Below, piece by piece: positions 34,676 through 47,398 of a DNA stretch of 64,000 nucleotides. This stretch comes from Panax quinquefolius (Eukaryota > Streptophyta > Magnoliopsida > Apiales > Araliaceae), in NCBI GenBank assembly GCA_020205615.1, contig CM035173.1, positions 28,736,293-28,800,292 of the forward strand. The letters run 5' to 3'. Numbering within the stretch: position 1 is the first letter of the stretch; the number at the start of each line of letters is the position of its first letter. Both the position numbers and the translations under genes were made by a program. The notes beneath the pieces are model-generated. The model ran no database searches. It had not been told where the DNA came from and saw nothing but the letters and a program-made list of their open reading frames with translations.

Positions 34676-37204
34676 TGAAATTTCGCCCTCGAAATTAGGG
34701 TACGTACCTGTTATGTCGAAAAGGTAAGGATATCTTGATTTCATTTCAGATTCTAACTCCCAGGTCATTTCCTCAACATCGTGGTTTCTCCACAAAAATT
34801 TGACTTGAGGTATAACCTTGGAGCGTAGAATATGTTCCTTCTTATCCAAGATTTGAACATGAACCTCTTCATACGTCAAATCTTCCGCTATTTCGTCCAG
34901 TTCTAACTCAATAATGTGGTTCGGGTCTTTTACATATTTACGTAACATGGATATGTGAAAAACGTTATGAACACGAGACATACTTGGTGGTAAAGCGAGT
35001 CTATACGCCACAGTTCCTACTCAATCGAGGATTAAAAATGGGCCAATGAATCGAGGATTGAACTTTCCTATCTTTCCAAATCTCGTAACTCCTTTCCATG
35101 GAGCAACACATAACAACACATGATCTCCAATATCAAATTCCACGTTCTTTCGATGAAGATCAACATAACTCTTTTGTCGATCATGTGAGATTTTTATACG
35201 TTGCCGGATCGTTTAAATCTTTTACGTAGTCATATGTACCAACTCTGGTCCCAACAACGTTGCTTCACCCACCTCATCCGAGCATACTGGAGAACGACAC
35301 TTTCTTCCATACAACACTTCGAATGGAGCCATGCCAATACTTGCTTGATAACTGTTGTTATATGAAAACTCCACCAACGGTAAAAACTTATCCCAATTTC
35401 TCTTGAATCAAGGACACAGAGTCTTAATAAATCTTCAAGAGTTTGAATAGTCCTCTCTAATTGTCCATCCATCTGAGGATGATATGCCGAACTAAATCGT
35501 AAGTTCGTGCCCATAGCTTTTTGCAAACTAACCTAAAATTGTGAAGTGAATCTTGGGTCTCGATTAGAAATTATGGATACTGGCATACCATGCAGTCTTA
35601 CAATCTCGTTTATGTACATACGAGCAAGACGTTCAAGTGTATAAGTTTCTCGTATAGGTAAGAAATAAGCAGACTTGTTCAATCTATCAACAATGACCCA
35701 AATTGCATCTATTCCTTGAGAAACCTTGGGAAGACCAGTAACAAAATCCATGGTAATGTGTTCCCACTTCCATTCTGGAGTTTCAAGTGGTTGCAATGGA
35801 CCTTTTGGTACTTGATGCTCCACCTTAACTCGTTGACAAGTTAGACACCTTGAGATAAACAAATATTATCTCTCTCTTCATATTGCTCCACCAAAATGTA
35901 TGACGAAGATCACGATACATTTTGGTACTCCGAGATGGATTGTAAATCGGTGTGTTGTGCGCCTCCATCATGATTTTATACTTTAAATCGTGGTCGTTAG
36001 AACACCTAAAGTCCGGAGTTGACTCAAGTATTCCTTCTTCATCGATTCTTGCTTCCGGCATAACACCTTCTTGCACTTTCTTCCTCATAAGCATCAGCTC
36101 CAGATCTGTAACTTGAGCAGCTTTAACTTTATCAATTAAATTCGGTTCTACTAGTATATTCGCCATCATCACATGGGTCCCTGGAGTTTTTAACACTATC
36201 TCCATCCTTTGCAAGTCACATAAAATGGGCCTTTGCGTTGTCAATATCGCACTCGTACTCGCATATGATCTTTTACTCAATGCGTCAGTTACTATGTTCG
36301 CTTTTTTAGGATAATATTGGATGGTATGATCATAATATTTCAATAGTTCAAGCCAACGTCGTTGTCGCATGTTGAGTCCTTTTGAGTGAAGAAATATTTG
36401 AGGCTTTTATGATCCGTAAAGATCTCCACTTTCTCCCCATACAAGTAATGCCTCTAAATTTTAAGTACGAAAACAACAACTGCCAACTCTAGATCATGAG
36501 TAGGATAATTCCTCTCATATTCTTTGAGTTGTCGAGAGGCATAGGCTATGACTTTCCCATGTTGCATAAGAACACATCCTAACCCTTTACCCAAAGCATC
36601 ATCAGAGATGACAAATCCTTCGAGATGTAGATGGTATTATCGTAACAAAGTGTCTTTGAAATGAGTCTCCTCTTGAGTTCTTGAAAACTGTTCTCACATT
36701 CCTCGTTCCAATCTGAATTTTGTATCTTCCGAAGTCACCGAGTTAATGGAGTAGCGATTTGAGAAAACCTTCTACTTAATCTCCGATAATAACCAAATAA
36801 GTCGAGAAAGCTACGTGACTTTATCATTGATTTAGGTTGCTCCCAGCTTTAAATAGCTTCAATCTTTGCTGGGTCAACAGATATTCCATGGCTTGATACA
36901 ACGTGCCCAAAGAATGCAACTTCCTCCAGACAGAACTCGCATTTCTTCAACTTGGCATAAAGCATATATTCACGAAGCTTTTGGAGTATCAGCCTCAAGT
37001 GTTGCTTATGATCTTCACGGCTTTTGGAATAAATAAGGATGTCATCAATAAAGACGACCACAAAGTGATCCAAATATTCCTTGAATACTCGGTTCATCAT
37101 ATCAATAAAAGCAGCAGGAGCATTAGTCAATCCAAAAGACATGACTAGGAATTCATAATGCCCGTACCGAGTTCTGAAAGCTGTCTTTGGAATGTCATCG
37201 GTTC
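34673..37204 (-). pseudogene. E3 pol fragment: RT C-terminus, RNase H, integrase, chromodomain
   Basis: Read on the minus strand from 37204 down. The reverse transcriptase palm starts abruptly at [19 protein letters not shown] and continues through [14 protein letters not shown] and [19 protein letters not shown] (to about 36849). RNase H and linker follow (to about 36250). The integrase has CLTCQRVKVEHQVPKGPLQP, MDFVTGLPKVSQG and VDRLNKSAYFLPIRETYTLE (35862-35533), then TNLRFSSAYHPQMDGQLERT (35526-35230). The chromodomain has HNVFHISMLRKYVKDPNHII, VQILDKKEHILRSKVIPQ and MTWELESEMKSRYPYLF (35011-34673). Frames are longer and less broken than in E1. The open frame into the reverse transcriptase begins in LTR sequence (37382), so its first 58 codons are not pol. 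Confidence 0.82.
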
Positions 37205-37231
37205 TAATGTATAATGAATGTATAAGTAGAT

Positions 37232-37500
37232 CATGCGTAATCCGCACAGACAGGATATTCCAACAGAATAATAAAGAATGGAACCAGGTCATGCGTAATC
37301 TGCACAGACAGGATATTCCAACAAAATAATAAAGAATGGAATAACAACAGAATTCACTGGCATGCGATAGATCAAGATGCATAACGAGTTATTCCAATGT
37401 AATAATAAAGAATGGAATAACAAAAGAATTTCACCATATATGCAGTATTTCACATAGACAGGTTATTCCAACATAATAATAAAGAATGGAATAACAGCTC
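37232..37500 (-). repeat. Tandem array of the split B-type LTR
   Basis: About four copies of the 65-75-bp unit (ATATTCCAAC.. and TTATTCCAAC..AATAATAAAGAATGG), continuous with the LTR piece that runs to 38567. Confidence 0.82.
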
Positions 37501-38567
37501 TTACGAGTATTGAAAGAAAATAATTCTCTTCATGAATATAAAAGAATAATACCTCTTACCTTAGAAGAAACTGAATATTGGAATAGTGAGGTAGCAGACT
37601 TCTCTTCTTCTTTCTCTCTATAATTTTTCTCTATAATAATTGCTCTATAGCTTTAGTGAATTGGTGAGAAATGAAGGAAGAATGAGCTTCTATTTATAGG
37701 AAAATATAGTTTCGATAATTGCACATTTTGGGGCTCAAAATATTACAGTACAATACCTTCAACTTTTCTTTCATTTTTAATTTTGTCCTGCAAGTATTAT
37801 CAAACTTGCACCACCTCCCCTAATAGTAAATAATGTGAATCAATAGTTCTGATATGTGTGAAAATACGAATTACACAAGATAAGACTACTCCATCTATAC
37901 CTCTATTTTTAACTTAGTCATGCAAGTATTATCAATCTTGCATCAACTCCCCTAATAGTAAAGGAACGTGAATCAATAGTACACACATGTGAACAAATAG
38001 TTATAATCATGTGAATCAATAGCAATTAATTGCTCATTTATCCGGTTAATTACTCGATTGGTCAATATAACCTCCAGACATCAATTATTATCGAAATAAA
38101 CGTCGATTTCCACTAACACTAATAATTCCAACAAAATGGAACTATCAATTTCATCTTTAATCAACACGAACTTATTCATCATTAATATTATAACTCGCAA
38201 TATTTAACAACCAGGTCGTTCCCAGGAAAGAGGGGGCTTTCCGATAAGGATTTCTCCTTATTGGCGCGAAATTAGATGACCAAACATTTCCTTGACAGAA
38301 CTTCTAGACATTGTAAATATTGCAATTTAATAATATGAACAACTTTGTCGTCTCAATTATTGATTTAATAATATAACATATTATGCAGATGATACTGTGA
38401 CAATAACTGAATCAATAATATGAGAGATATGATGCAGCAATTACTGTAGCAATAATTGAGTATAATTGAGTGACTTCTCACGTAAGCATCAATAATCAAT
38501 ACCGTGCTACTACGCAACCACGCGTATTATCGTACTTTTACTAACTGGGGTAGTTCAATAGTTTAAC

Positions 38568-41298
38568 CGTAAGACCTCAAATTTTTAAATAAAAGGAATT
38601 TCCTTTATTTATTATTTTGTAATAGTAAGGGTTGATTTGATTAATGTGGATAGTTAAGGGTTAAATACGCAAATATTTCAAAATAAGCAAGTGGTTATAA
38701 AATATTCATTTTGTGGAATATTCGTTTGGTCGTGGAATATTCGTCTCGTCGGGAATATTCGTAAATGCGACCAGGTAGCGACCATGTGTGGGCCCCATAA
38801 CGGAAAAGCGATTGGATGAGGAAAACGACAAATATAAGTTGTTTAAAAATAACTAAGATAGTTATTCTGAAGTTAAGACCGTTGGAATACCCGGTGGTTA
38901 AAATACGTGATGTCTGGCGTGGTTGCATAAAAGAAGACACCAGATTGCATGTATTGTTGAATTATTGATCCTTACGTAAGAAGGCACTACTCAATAATTA
39001 TTACAATGAGTTACCGCTCAATAGTTTATTTTATTGATTCAATAATTGTTGCGTTGATATTTTATATTATCATTGTTTCAATAATTGTCATCGCACAAGA
39101 TTTCCCATTATCGGATCAATAATTCATATTATTTGAATAATATTATTAGATAACATTATTGGCAATGTCTAGAAAGTTCTCGCTCTAAGGAGAGGTTTGG
39201 TCACCTAATCAAGCGCCAAAGAAGGAGAGATCCTTATCGAAAGCCCTTCTTTCTGAAGAATGTACTGGTCATTATAAATGTGATTCTCAGAATATTATTT
39301 GTGAATAATTAATTATTGATTCATATGATAAGGAAATATTTATTTTATATGAATATAAATGATGGATTTATTTATGTGGTTATTAATGAAGGAATTAATG
39401 TTGAGGTGTTTTATCAAGATTTTATCTGGATTGAGGTGTTAAAAATCAAATCGGGGTTTTGAGATATATCATGGGGTTATAATTTTTAATCCGACCGTTG
39501 GATTGTGGTAATTTTTGGGTATGTTATACATACATAAGTTGAGTATATGTCCACAAATTTTGAACCATTAAAAATGCACGAATGATTTGTTGTGAATTTT
39601 AAGAGGTGTCTTGATTCTAAAATTAGGTTTATATTTGATTTTGGTGGAAAATTCTAGAATTGAGTGGGCCCCACTTGTGGTTGGTGAAAAAAATGTGCTG
39701 AATTTTATTTCAAATGTGGTGGGTGGCAATAGTAGCGTAAAAGCCATCAGTAAAGCAGTCAAGTTTGCTTGATGGGCTAACATTTTCCTATAAATAGAGG
39801 GCTAAGTTAGAATTGAAAATCACACCGTAAACAAAGTTTTCTCTCTATATTATTGAGCGATTTTGTGAGTATTTAGATACTTTGAGAGTTCATTGTTCAA
39901 AGATAAGTTTCATTCAAAGATCACTTCCGACCTTTCCTTCCGGTCTTCGATTCTTTGAGGTAAGGGATGTTATTTTCTTCTCAAATGATATTAATTCTTC
40001 AATATCATTATCGTTGAAATATTGGTTGGTACTTTTTATCAAATTTGGAATTTTTTCATGTCGGGTTACTATTCATGAGTTACTATTCACGAAGTTACTA
40101 TTCATGAGTTACTATTCACGATTACTATTCACGAGTACTATTCATAAAGCGTGAAGATGTTTTTTGTGGAAATTTCTATCTTTGGGTGTCTGAGTTACTA
40201 TTCACGATATACTCGGACTATTCACGATACTCTGCACTATTCACGAATACGACACTATTCATTCAAAAAAAATGAAAATTTTTCTTTTCGCCTCTAAAAT
40301 ATCTATTCGGATACTAGCTTTGATTGTATCCATGTTTTGATCATTCTTGAATTTTACACCACTATGATTATTTTTGAGGAATTTTTGACGTGGATAAAAC
40401 CAAGTACTAATCCTTAATCCTTGTCATTTTGTTTCACTAGATTCGCTTTCTTTAAAAATATTTTCATCATCCTCGGTCTTAAATGATGATATTATTGAAT
40501 ATCTTTGGCCCGTAGTGCAAAGATGAATGATTTCAAGAATATCTTTGGCCTGAAGCAAAGATGAAGCAGGTGTTTAAATGAACACGACCGATCGATGAAT
40601 ATCTTTGGCCTATAGTGCAAAGATGAAGCGGTGTTTAAATGAACACGACCGATCGATGAATATCTTTGGCCTTTAGTGCAAAGATGAACAGTGTTGAGAT
40701 GAACACGATGGCCGGATTGATGAATATCTTTGGCTCAGAGTGCAAAGATGAATATTTGATTTGAGATGAATATCGATTGATGTTACAGGATAAAATATTG
40801 ATGATGGACCGTTAAATTCATAGATTATAGTAGATTTCATTCTCTACGTAACTCTTCTATGAATTATTATTTCAATCATGAATATTGATCCAAACTTGTT
40901 GTCTATTGTATTCTATCGATTTTTCCTCGTTGGAGACTAACGATAATTTGTTGTATATTATCTTAGTCATAACATTCTTTATCGGGCTAGTTGAGCTCAC
41001 CCTTTTCCTTGTTGTTCCATTTTTCTTCTCGGAGGCGAGAATGTAATGCGAGTACTTAGTCGGGGTATGGAATGAAGGTTCTAGAGAGAGTTGTTTAGTA
41101 GTCCTCACCATTTTTGTAAAATAATGTATCAATAAATGTGATGAGGATTTATTTGAGTATAAATATTGTCTGTAAGATAATATTTGTATTTAAACTCACG
41201 CTTTATTGTTGTGATAATAAAGTTGTAGTTGTTTCGCACCATGTATTTGGCGACTCGTAATGGGTTGGATGGAATGGACCTATTTTGGGGTCGCCACA
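38568..41298 (+). repeat. E2 5' LTR (subtype C)
   Basis: Begins CGTAAGACCTC (usual start TGTAAGACC) and ends GGGGTCGCCACA. The promoter TATAAATA is at 39789-39796. It has an array of GTTACTATTCA(C/T)GA units at 40069-40143 and again at 40194-40260, and five CTTTGGC..GTGCAAAG hairpin words at 40500-40750. Confidence 0.87.
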
Positions 41299-41312
41299 TT
41301 GTATCGAGCTTA
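41299..41312 (+). other. E2 primer-binding site
   Basis: TTGTATCGAGCTTA follows the LTR. It is TTGGTATCAGAGCTTA with two single-base losses, i.e. complementary to initiator-Met tRNA. Confidence 0.65.
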
Positions 41313-41635
41313 GAGATATGATCTCTCATGAGATCGGAAATAGAACTAGGAGGGAGAGACGAGTAAATCCTTTGCTAGTGTGTCCTACCTAAGCTTATTT
41401 GTTAGTTGGTCAAGATATAGAGATATTATGTGATTGATTTCCTTAATTAACCCTTGTTTTATGACAAAGAATTGAGAATGTCGAATCGAGAATATTAATA
41501 GTGGTGTAAATGAGACCGTGGAGATGCCAGTATTTAACAACGAGGAGAACGTGCAACAGTCGGCAATGTACCTCCTGTGAATAACACCACCGAGCGAGAT
41601 GATGAACGAGGGATGTTTAGAAGCTTTTTGCGCTC

Positions 41636-42560
41636 ATGCAAAATCGCACGAGGGAGACTCGTGTTCAAAATACTGAGGAGGAGATGATAGCATTCACGGG
41701 GTGGTCACAACCAAGCAGCTTCAAAGAGTTGGGACCACCGAATTGCAGGAAAGCCAGATCCGATCATGGCGAAACATGGGTCAAGCAAATTACCAAGATA
41801 TTCGATGTCTTGGGATGCACGGAGAACAGAAGTTCCATTCGCCACCTTTATGTTCCGTGGCGAAGCGACATTCTTGGTGGGAATCGTGAAGCGTACCCAT
41901 CCAAATTGCACTTCAAAGATGTCATGGAGACGTTTGAAACTATTTAATGACAAGTACTTCCCCGAAAGTATTCGCTATACGAAGGAAGTGGAGTTTATTA
42001 GACCGGAGCGAGAATAACATGACAAGATCCCAAAGATGAGGCGAAGTTCGCGGAGTTATCCAGTGCTCAGACTCATTTGGTGGAGAATGAGGAACGTATG
42101 ACGCGGATGTTTCTGAGAGGTTTGAAACCCGACATACGTCAGTATCTCATTTCTCATAAATTTTCTCTCTATTCAGATGTTGTCAACAGGGCTCAGTTGT
42201 TAGAGCGAGATAACGAGTACGGTCAACTGAGGGACCACAACCAGGATCGTACCAGAGATAGCAGTCAACAGGATAATGATAACCAGCGGAGAAAGAAACA
42301 GACGGACAAAAATGGTTACCACTGGTGGTAATCATGGTCATGAAAACAGAAGAAGCGAGTCGAGGAGATTTTAAAAGAGGAGATTTAATAACGACCATGT
42401 GAAACGCGTCACCAGTAGTAACCGGGTTCCAAGGGAGGAGAAAGACCATCGATCGACATGTTACAAATGCGGAAAGAGGGACATATCACCAAACCGCCCA
42501 CAACAGCTTTAAGGTATGCTATAATTGTGGAAAAGAAGGACATATCGCCGAGATCAGACG
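41636..42560 (+). pseudogene. E2 gag with two zinc knuckles, frameshifted
   Basis: Gag words in different frames: ETWVKQITKIFDVLG (41778-41822), a KLFNDKYFPESIRYTKEVEF segment (about 41937-41997), HLVENEERMTRMFLRGLKPD (about 42072-42131), and RQYLISHKFSLYSDVVNRAQ (to about 42195). Two zinc knuckles follow: CYKCGKRGHIT (about 42460-42495) and CYNCGKEGHIA (about 42518-42550). The capsid function of the family is inferred. No intact frame remains. Confidence 0.78.
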
Positions 42561-42709
42561 ATATCGAAACCCAAATCCAAATGGGAATGGTGACTCAAAA
42601 GGATGTCCAAGAAAAGTCAAAGTCAACGATTCTCGGAAGAGCGTTTTTCGCGACCGGCCAAAAATGCGAGGAACTCGAACGGTTAAGACACGGTTAGTTA
42701 ATTATAAAT

Positions 42710-43340
42710 TCTTGCGAAGTTTATACCTTACTAGATATCCGCTTCTACCCATTCTTTTATCTCTGCTGCTACCAACGCTTGAACTTGACTACGGAGAAAT
42801 TAGACTTTGACCTATTTATGGAGAATCCGTTAGAGAAACTTTCATTACATCCGTTGTTTAGAAATCTTGTTTGATTCAGTCGGCACTATCACATTACCGT
42901 TAACCTTATTTCTATAGAGATATTTGTTTTTGATGTGATTTTAAGGTTAACTACTCATCATACCAAATTGATTGCTTTTGTAAGGTTGTTAGTTTTCATA
43001 TTCCTAAGCAACCTGTTATTCAATTCAAGCAATCAAACCATTGTAATCAAACATTTTCATATCAAGCCATGAAGTCATTCGCTTATTACGGATGTCAAGT
43101 TTTCTTAGTCCATGTTATGGATTTGAATAAAGACACGCCGATTTGAATAATATTCCTGTTGTTATTGATTTTTCCGATGTATTTCCTGAAGAATTTCTCG
43201 CTTACTCCCAAAGCCCGATATTAAATTTTGTATCGACTTTGAACCCTAGACAAAACTCATTTCTAAAATCTCATATAGAATGGCTCTATTGAACTTCGTG
43301 AGTTAAAATTCAACTATAGAATTTGGTACCGAGCCTTTAT
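42710..43340 (+). pseudogene. E2 protease remnant and start of reverse transcriptase
   Basis: The protease active-site region (CEVYTLL..THSFISLL-like, 42714-42775) has lost the D-S/T-G motif. The FDFDVIL..TTHH segment is shortened by a small deletion near 42945. The linker to the reverse transcriptase (HVMDLNKDT..NNIPVVIDFSDVFPEE) is recognisable at 43110-43200. Reverse transcriptase similarity stops near 43340, before the palm. Confidence 0.65.
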
Positions 43341-43439
43341 CTTGTGACTTCCTTTGTGGAATTCACCTAAGCTGACTCTCTGTAGGGGGCGCCATATTCG
43401 CATGCGATAGTAAACCGATAGGTGTCATTGTGACGTGCC

Positions 43440-44352
43440 ATCCAAGGTTGAGATATGAGTCAGCTTTGAGAACAACCTAAGTCAAGAATCGAAATACGTA
43501 GCTTTCTAGGCTTAGTTGGTTATTATCTGAGATTCGTTGAAGGATATTCTCGAATCGCTATTCCATTAACGAAATTGACTCATAGAGATACAAAATTCAA
43601 ATGGAGCAAGGAATGTGGGAAGAGCTTCAAGAACTCAAGAGAGACTCATTTCAAAGATATGTTCGACCACGCCATCCTGGAAAAGTTTAACGTGGTAAAT
43701 GGCGTGTTGAGTAGAAGATCGATACAAGCACGAGTACAATATCACAAAGACTCATTTCAGATAATATACAAATAATAGAGATGGAGATGAAAACTCTAGG
43801 TACCCACGTGATGATATACGAGTACGTGATGATATACAGTATAATCGACTTTAATCGATAAAGTTAAAGTCGCTTCAAGCTACACAATTTGAGTGATGAA
43901 TTTGAAGAAGGAGGCGCAAGAAGTTGTTATTTTAAAAGTGAGAATAGGTGAGGTGAGGAAAGCTCAAACCTTCGATTTATTAATCCATTTGAAATTCTCG
44001 ATCGAATAGGAACCGTGGCCTATAGACTTCGCTTTACCACCAAGTATGATGCGTGTTCATAACGCTTTTCACGACGATCGATGTTACGTAAATATGTGAC
44101 GACCCGAAACACGCCATTGAAAGTTAGAACCGGACGAGATAGCCAAGACTTAACGTGATACGAGGAGGTACCACAAGATTTTGTAGAGGAAAGAACATGA
44201 CCTATGTACCGAGGTTATACCATAAGTTAAAGTTTTGTGGAGAAACCATGCTATTGAGAAAATGACCGGGAGTTGGAAACGAAAATGAAAGCGGTAGTAT
44301 CTTTACCTTTTCAAACACCAGTATCGTCGTCGTCAATTTCGAGGACGAAATT
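43440..44352 (+). pseudogene. E2 pol remnant: RT thumb, then chromodomain; integrase missing
   Basis: A short segment gives FLGLVGYYLRFVEGYSRIAIPLTKLTH (about 43505-43585; read as two halves), the region after the reverse transcriptase palm. It is followed by KFKWSKECGKSF and then a jump near 43660. Traces of the RNase H/integrase linker (VVNGVLSRRS) lie at 43690-43725. The next recognisable part is the integrase C-terminus and chromodomain leader (FEILDRIGTVAYRL; 43990-44035) to the end VDFEDEIS (about 44333-44357). The catalytic core of both reverse transcriptase and integrase is absent. Confidence 0.7.
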
Positions 44353-44356
44353 TCAT

Positions 44357-44366
44357 AAGAGGGAGG
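44357..44366 (+). other. E2 polypurine tract
   Basis: AAGAGGGAGG immediately before the 3' LTR. Confidence 0.75.
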
Positions 44367-44367
44367 T

Positions 44368-47099
44368 TGTAAGACCTCAAATTTTTAAATAAAAGGAATT
44401 TCCTTTATTTATTATTTTGAAATAGTAAGGGTTGATTTGATTAATGTGGATAGTTAAGGGTTAAATACGCAAATATTTCAAAATAAGCAAGTGGTTATAA
44501 AATATTCATTTTTGTCGGGAATATTCGTTTTGGTCGTGGAATATTCGCATCGCTTGTGGGAATATTCGCATTTACCAAGCCATGACCATGTGTGGGCCCC
44601 ATAACGGAAAGCGATTGGATGAGGAAAACGACAAATATAAGTTGTTTAAAATAACGGCATAGTTATTACCGCTAAGACTGGCTTGGAATACCCGGTGGTT
44701 AAAATACAATGAATACGCCGTGGTTGCATTAAGAAGACACCAGTATTGCACAAAGATTGTTGAATTATTGATCCTTACGTAGCAGAAGGCACTACTCAAT
44801 AATTATTACGTGAGTTACTTATTCAATAGTTTATTTTATTGATTCAATAATTGTTGCGTTGATATTTTATATTATTCATTGTTTCAATAATTGTCATCGC
44901 ACAAGATTTCCCATTATCGATCAATAATTCATATTATTTGAATAATATTATTAGATAACATTATTGGCAATGTCTAGAAAGTTCTGTCTAAGGAGAGGTT
45001 TGGTCACCTAATTGCGCGCCAGTAAGGAGAGATCCTTATTGGAAAGCCCCTTCTTTCCTGGGAACGGCCTGGTTGTCATAATTGTGATTCTGTAATATTA
45101 TTTGTGAATAATTAATTATTGATTCATATGATAAGGAAATATTTATTTTATATGAATATAAATGATGGATTTATTTATGTGGTTATTAATGAAGGAATTA
45201 ATGTTGAGGTGTTTTATCAAGATTTTATCTGGATTGGAGGTGTTAAAAATCAAATCGTGGGGTTTTGAGATATATCATGGGTTATAATTTTTAATCCGAC
45301 CGCTGGATTGTGGTAATTTTTGGGTATGCTATACATACATAAGTTGAGTATATGTCCACAAATTTTGAACCGTTAAAATGCACGAATGATTTGTTGTGAA
45401 TTTTAAGAGGTGTCTTGGATTCGGAAATTAGGTTTATAATTGATTTTGGTGGAAAATTCTAGAATTGAGTGGGCCCCACTTGTGGTTGGTGAAAAAAAAT
45501 GTCTGAATTTTATTTCAAATGTGGTGGGTGGCAATAGTAGCGGTAAAAGCCATCGTGTGCAGAGGTCAAGTCCTGCTTCTACGGCTAACATTTTCCTATA
45601 AATAGAGGCTAAGTTAGAATCGAAAATCACACCGTAAACAAAGTTTTCTCTCTCTATATTATTGGCGTATTTTGTGAGTATTTAGATACTTTTGAGAGTT
45701 GTTTGTTCAAGACAAGTTTCATTCAAAGATCACTTCCGACCTTTCCTTCCAAGATCGATTCTTTGAGGTAAGGGATGTTATTTTCTTCTCAAATGATATT
45801 AATTCTTCAATATCATTATCTTTGAAATATTGGTTGGTACTTTTTTATCAAATTTGGAATTTTTTCATGCTCGGGTTTACTTATTCATGAGTTACTATTC
45901 ACGAAGTTACTATTCATGAGTTACTATTCACGAGTTACTATTCACGAGTACTATTATGAAGCGTGAAGATGTTTTTTTTGTGGAAATTTCTATCTTTGGG
46001 TGTCGAGATTACTATTCACGATATCTGGCACTATTCACGAATCTGACACTATTCAATCGAAAAATGAAAATTTTTCTTTTCGTCTAAAATATCTATTCGG
46101 ATACTAGCTTTGATTGTATCCATGTTTTGATCATTCTTGAATTTTACACCACTATGATTATTTTTGAGGAATTTTTGACGTGGATAAAACCAAGTACTGA
46201 ATCCTTAATCCTTGTCATTTTGTTTCAATTTGATTCGCTTTTTTTAAAATATTTTCATCATCCTCGGTCTTAAATGATGATATTATTGAATATCTTTGGC
46301 CCAGAGTCTGCAAAGATGAATGATTTCTGAAGAATATCTTTGGCCCGAAGTGCAAAGATGAAAGCGGTGTTTAAATGAATACGACCGATCGATGAATATC
46401 TTTGGCGCCAGTAGTGCAAAGATGAAGCAGTGTTTAAATGAACACGATTGATCGATGAATATCTTTGGCCTTTAGTGCAAAGATGAACAGTGTTGAGATG
46501 AACATGATCGATTGATGAATATCTTTGGCACAGTAGTGCAAAGATGAATATTTGATTTGAGATGAATATTGATTGATGTTACTGGGATAAAATATTGATG
46601 ATGGATCGTTAAATTCATAGATTATAGTAGATTTCATTCTCTACGTAACTCTTCTACATAATTATTATTTCACTGCGAATATTGATCCGAAACTTGTTAT
46701 CATTGTATTCTATCGTTTTTTCCTCGCTTGGAGACTAACGATAATTTGTTGTATATTATCTTAGTCATAACATTCTTTACTTGAAATTTGAAAGCTCACC
46801 CTTTTCCTCGTTGTTCCATTTTTCTTCTCGGGAGGCGAGAATGTAGCGAAGTACTAAATGGGGTATGGAATGAAGGTTCTAGAGAGAGTTGTTTAGTAGT
46901 CCTCACCATTTTGTAAAATAATGTATCAATAAATGTGATGAGGATTTATTTGAGTATAAATATTGTCTAAGATAATATTTGTATTTAAACTCACGCTTTA
47001 TTGTTGTGATAATAAAGTTGTAATAAGTTTCGCATCTTACGTATTTGGCGACTTCGTAATGGGTTGGATGGAATGGACCTATTTTGGGGTCAAATCACA
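44368..47099 (+). repeat. E2 3' LTR (subtype C)
   Basis: Begins TGTAAGACCTCAAATTTTT and ends near GGGGTCAAATCACA (the end is altered from GTCGCCACA). The promoter TATAAATA is at 45597-45604. The GTTACTATTCACGA array is at 45889-45955 and hairpin words at 46280-46555. Confidence 0.86.
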
Positions 47100-47398
47100 T
47101 TAATTCATAAAACTTCCATCATTATTTTTATAAAAAGATAATTATGTCATTTTCTAACTACTGACAATACTTTCGTTGTGGGGTCCACTTAATGATTGTC
47201 ATCGTCAATATTAATATTCTCTCGTTAAAACGAATATTTTCCGACCAATCGAATATTATATAACCACTTGCTTACTTTGTAAAATTTGTAAATATTACCC
47301 ACAACTATAACATTATATTATATCCACACCATAATATTCAAAAATATATTTTGATAGAAATTAATCTTTATTCATAAAAGTTGGGGTCTTACAAGAAT

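Larger units (their letters stand above)
32251..37231 (-). mobile_element. E3: half-deleted Tekay-like element, minus strand
   Basis: One complete 3' LTR (32251-34661), a polypurine tract read on the minus strand (34662-34675), and then chromodomain, integrase, RNase H and the end of reverse transcriptase up to about 37204. The gag, protease, N-terminal reverse transcriptase, primer-binding site and 5' LTR are missing. CATGC occurs at 32246-32250 and again at 37232-37236. This could be the TSD, but the tandem array contains this word in many units. The last 26 bp before that (37205-37230) match the inverted-repeat transposon rather than any retrotransposon. Confidence 0.75.
38568..47099 (+). 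mobile_element. E2: two-LTR gypsy element with internal deletions (subtype C LTRs)
   Basis: A 5' LTR (38568-41298), a primer-binding site, gag, protease remnant, a fragmentary pol, a polypurine tract and a 3' LTR (44368-47099). The internal part is only about 3.1 kb, compared with 4.8 kb in E1. Flanking bases are TTAAC (38563-38567) and TTAAT (47100-47104). It is inserted in the opposite orientation into the B-type LTR: the host sequence before 38568 and after 47099 joins to the same order as at 30180-30215. The LTR pair is very similar, so insertion was recent although the element cannot encode its own integrase. Confidence 0.83.
31095..47393 (-). mobile_element. B-type LTR block split by E3 and E2 insertions
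   Basis: B-type LTR pieces at 31095-32250, 37232-38567 and 47100-47393 join to one LTR of about 2.8 kb. It begins TGTGACGCCCCC and ends GGGGTCTTACA. The 5 bp outside each end are ATAAT (31090-31094) and AGAAT (47394-47398), one mismatch. E3 sits in its tandem array and E2 sits near its right end, so this is a solo LTR that received two later elements. The TATA complement TATTTATA is at 37691-37698. Confidence 0.7.

Noticed and set aside
32251..47393. E3 read as a full element with 5' LTR ending at 47393
   Set aside because: Its outer flanks (CATGC and AGAAT) do not match; the right-hand LTR pieces fit better as the remainder of the LTR that starts at 31095.
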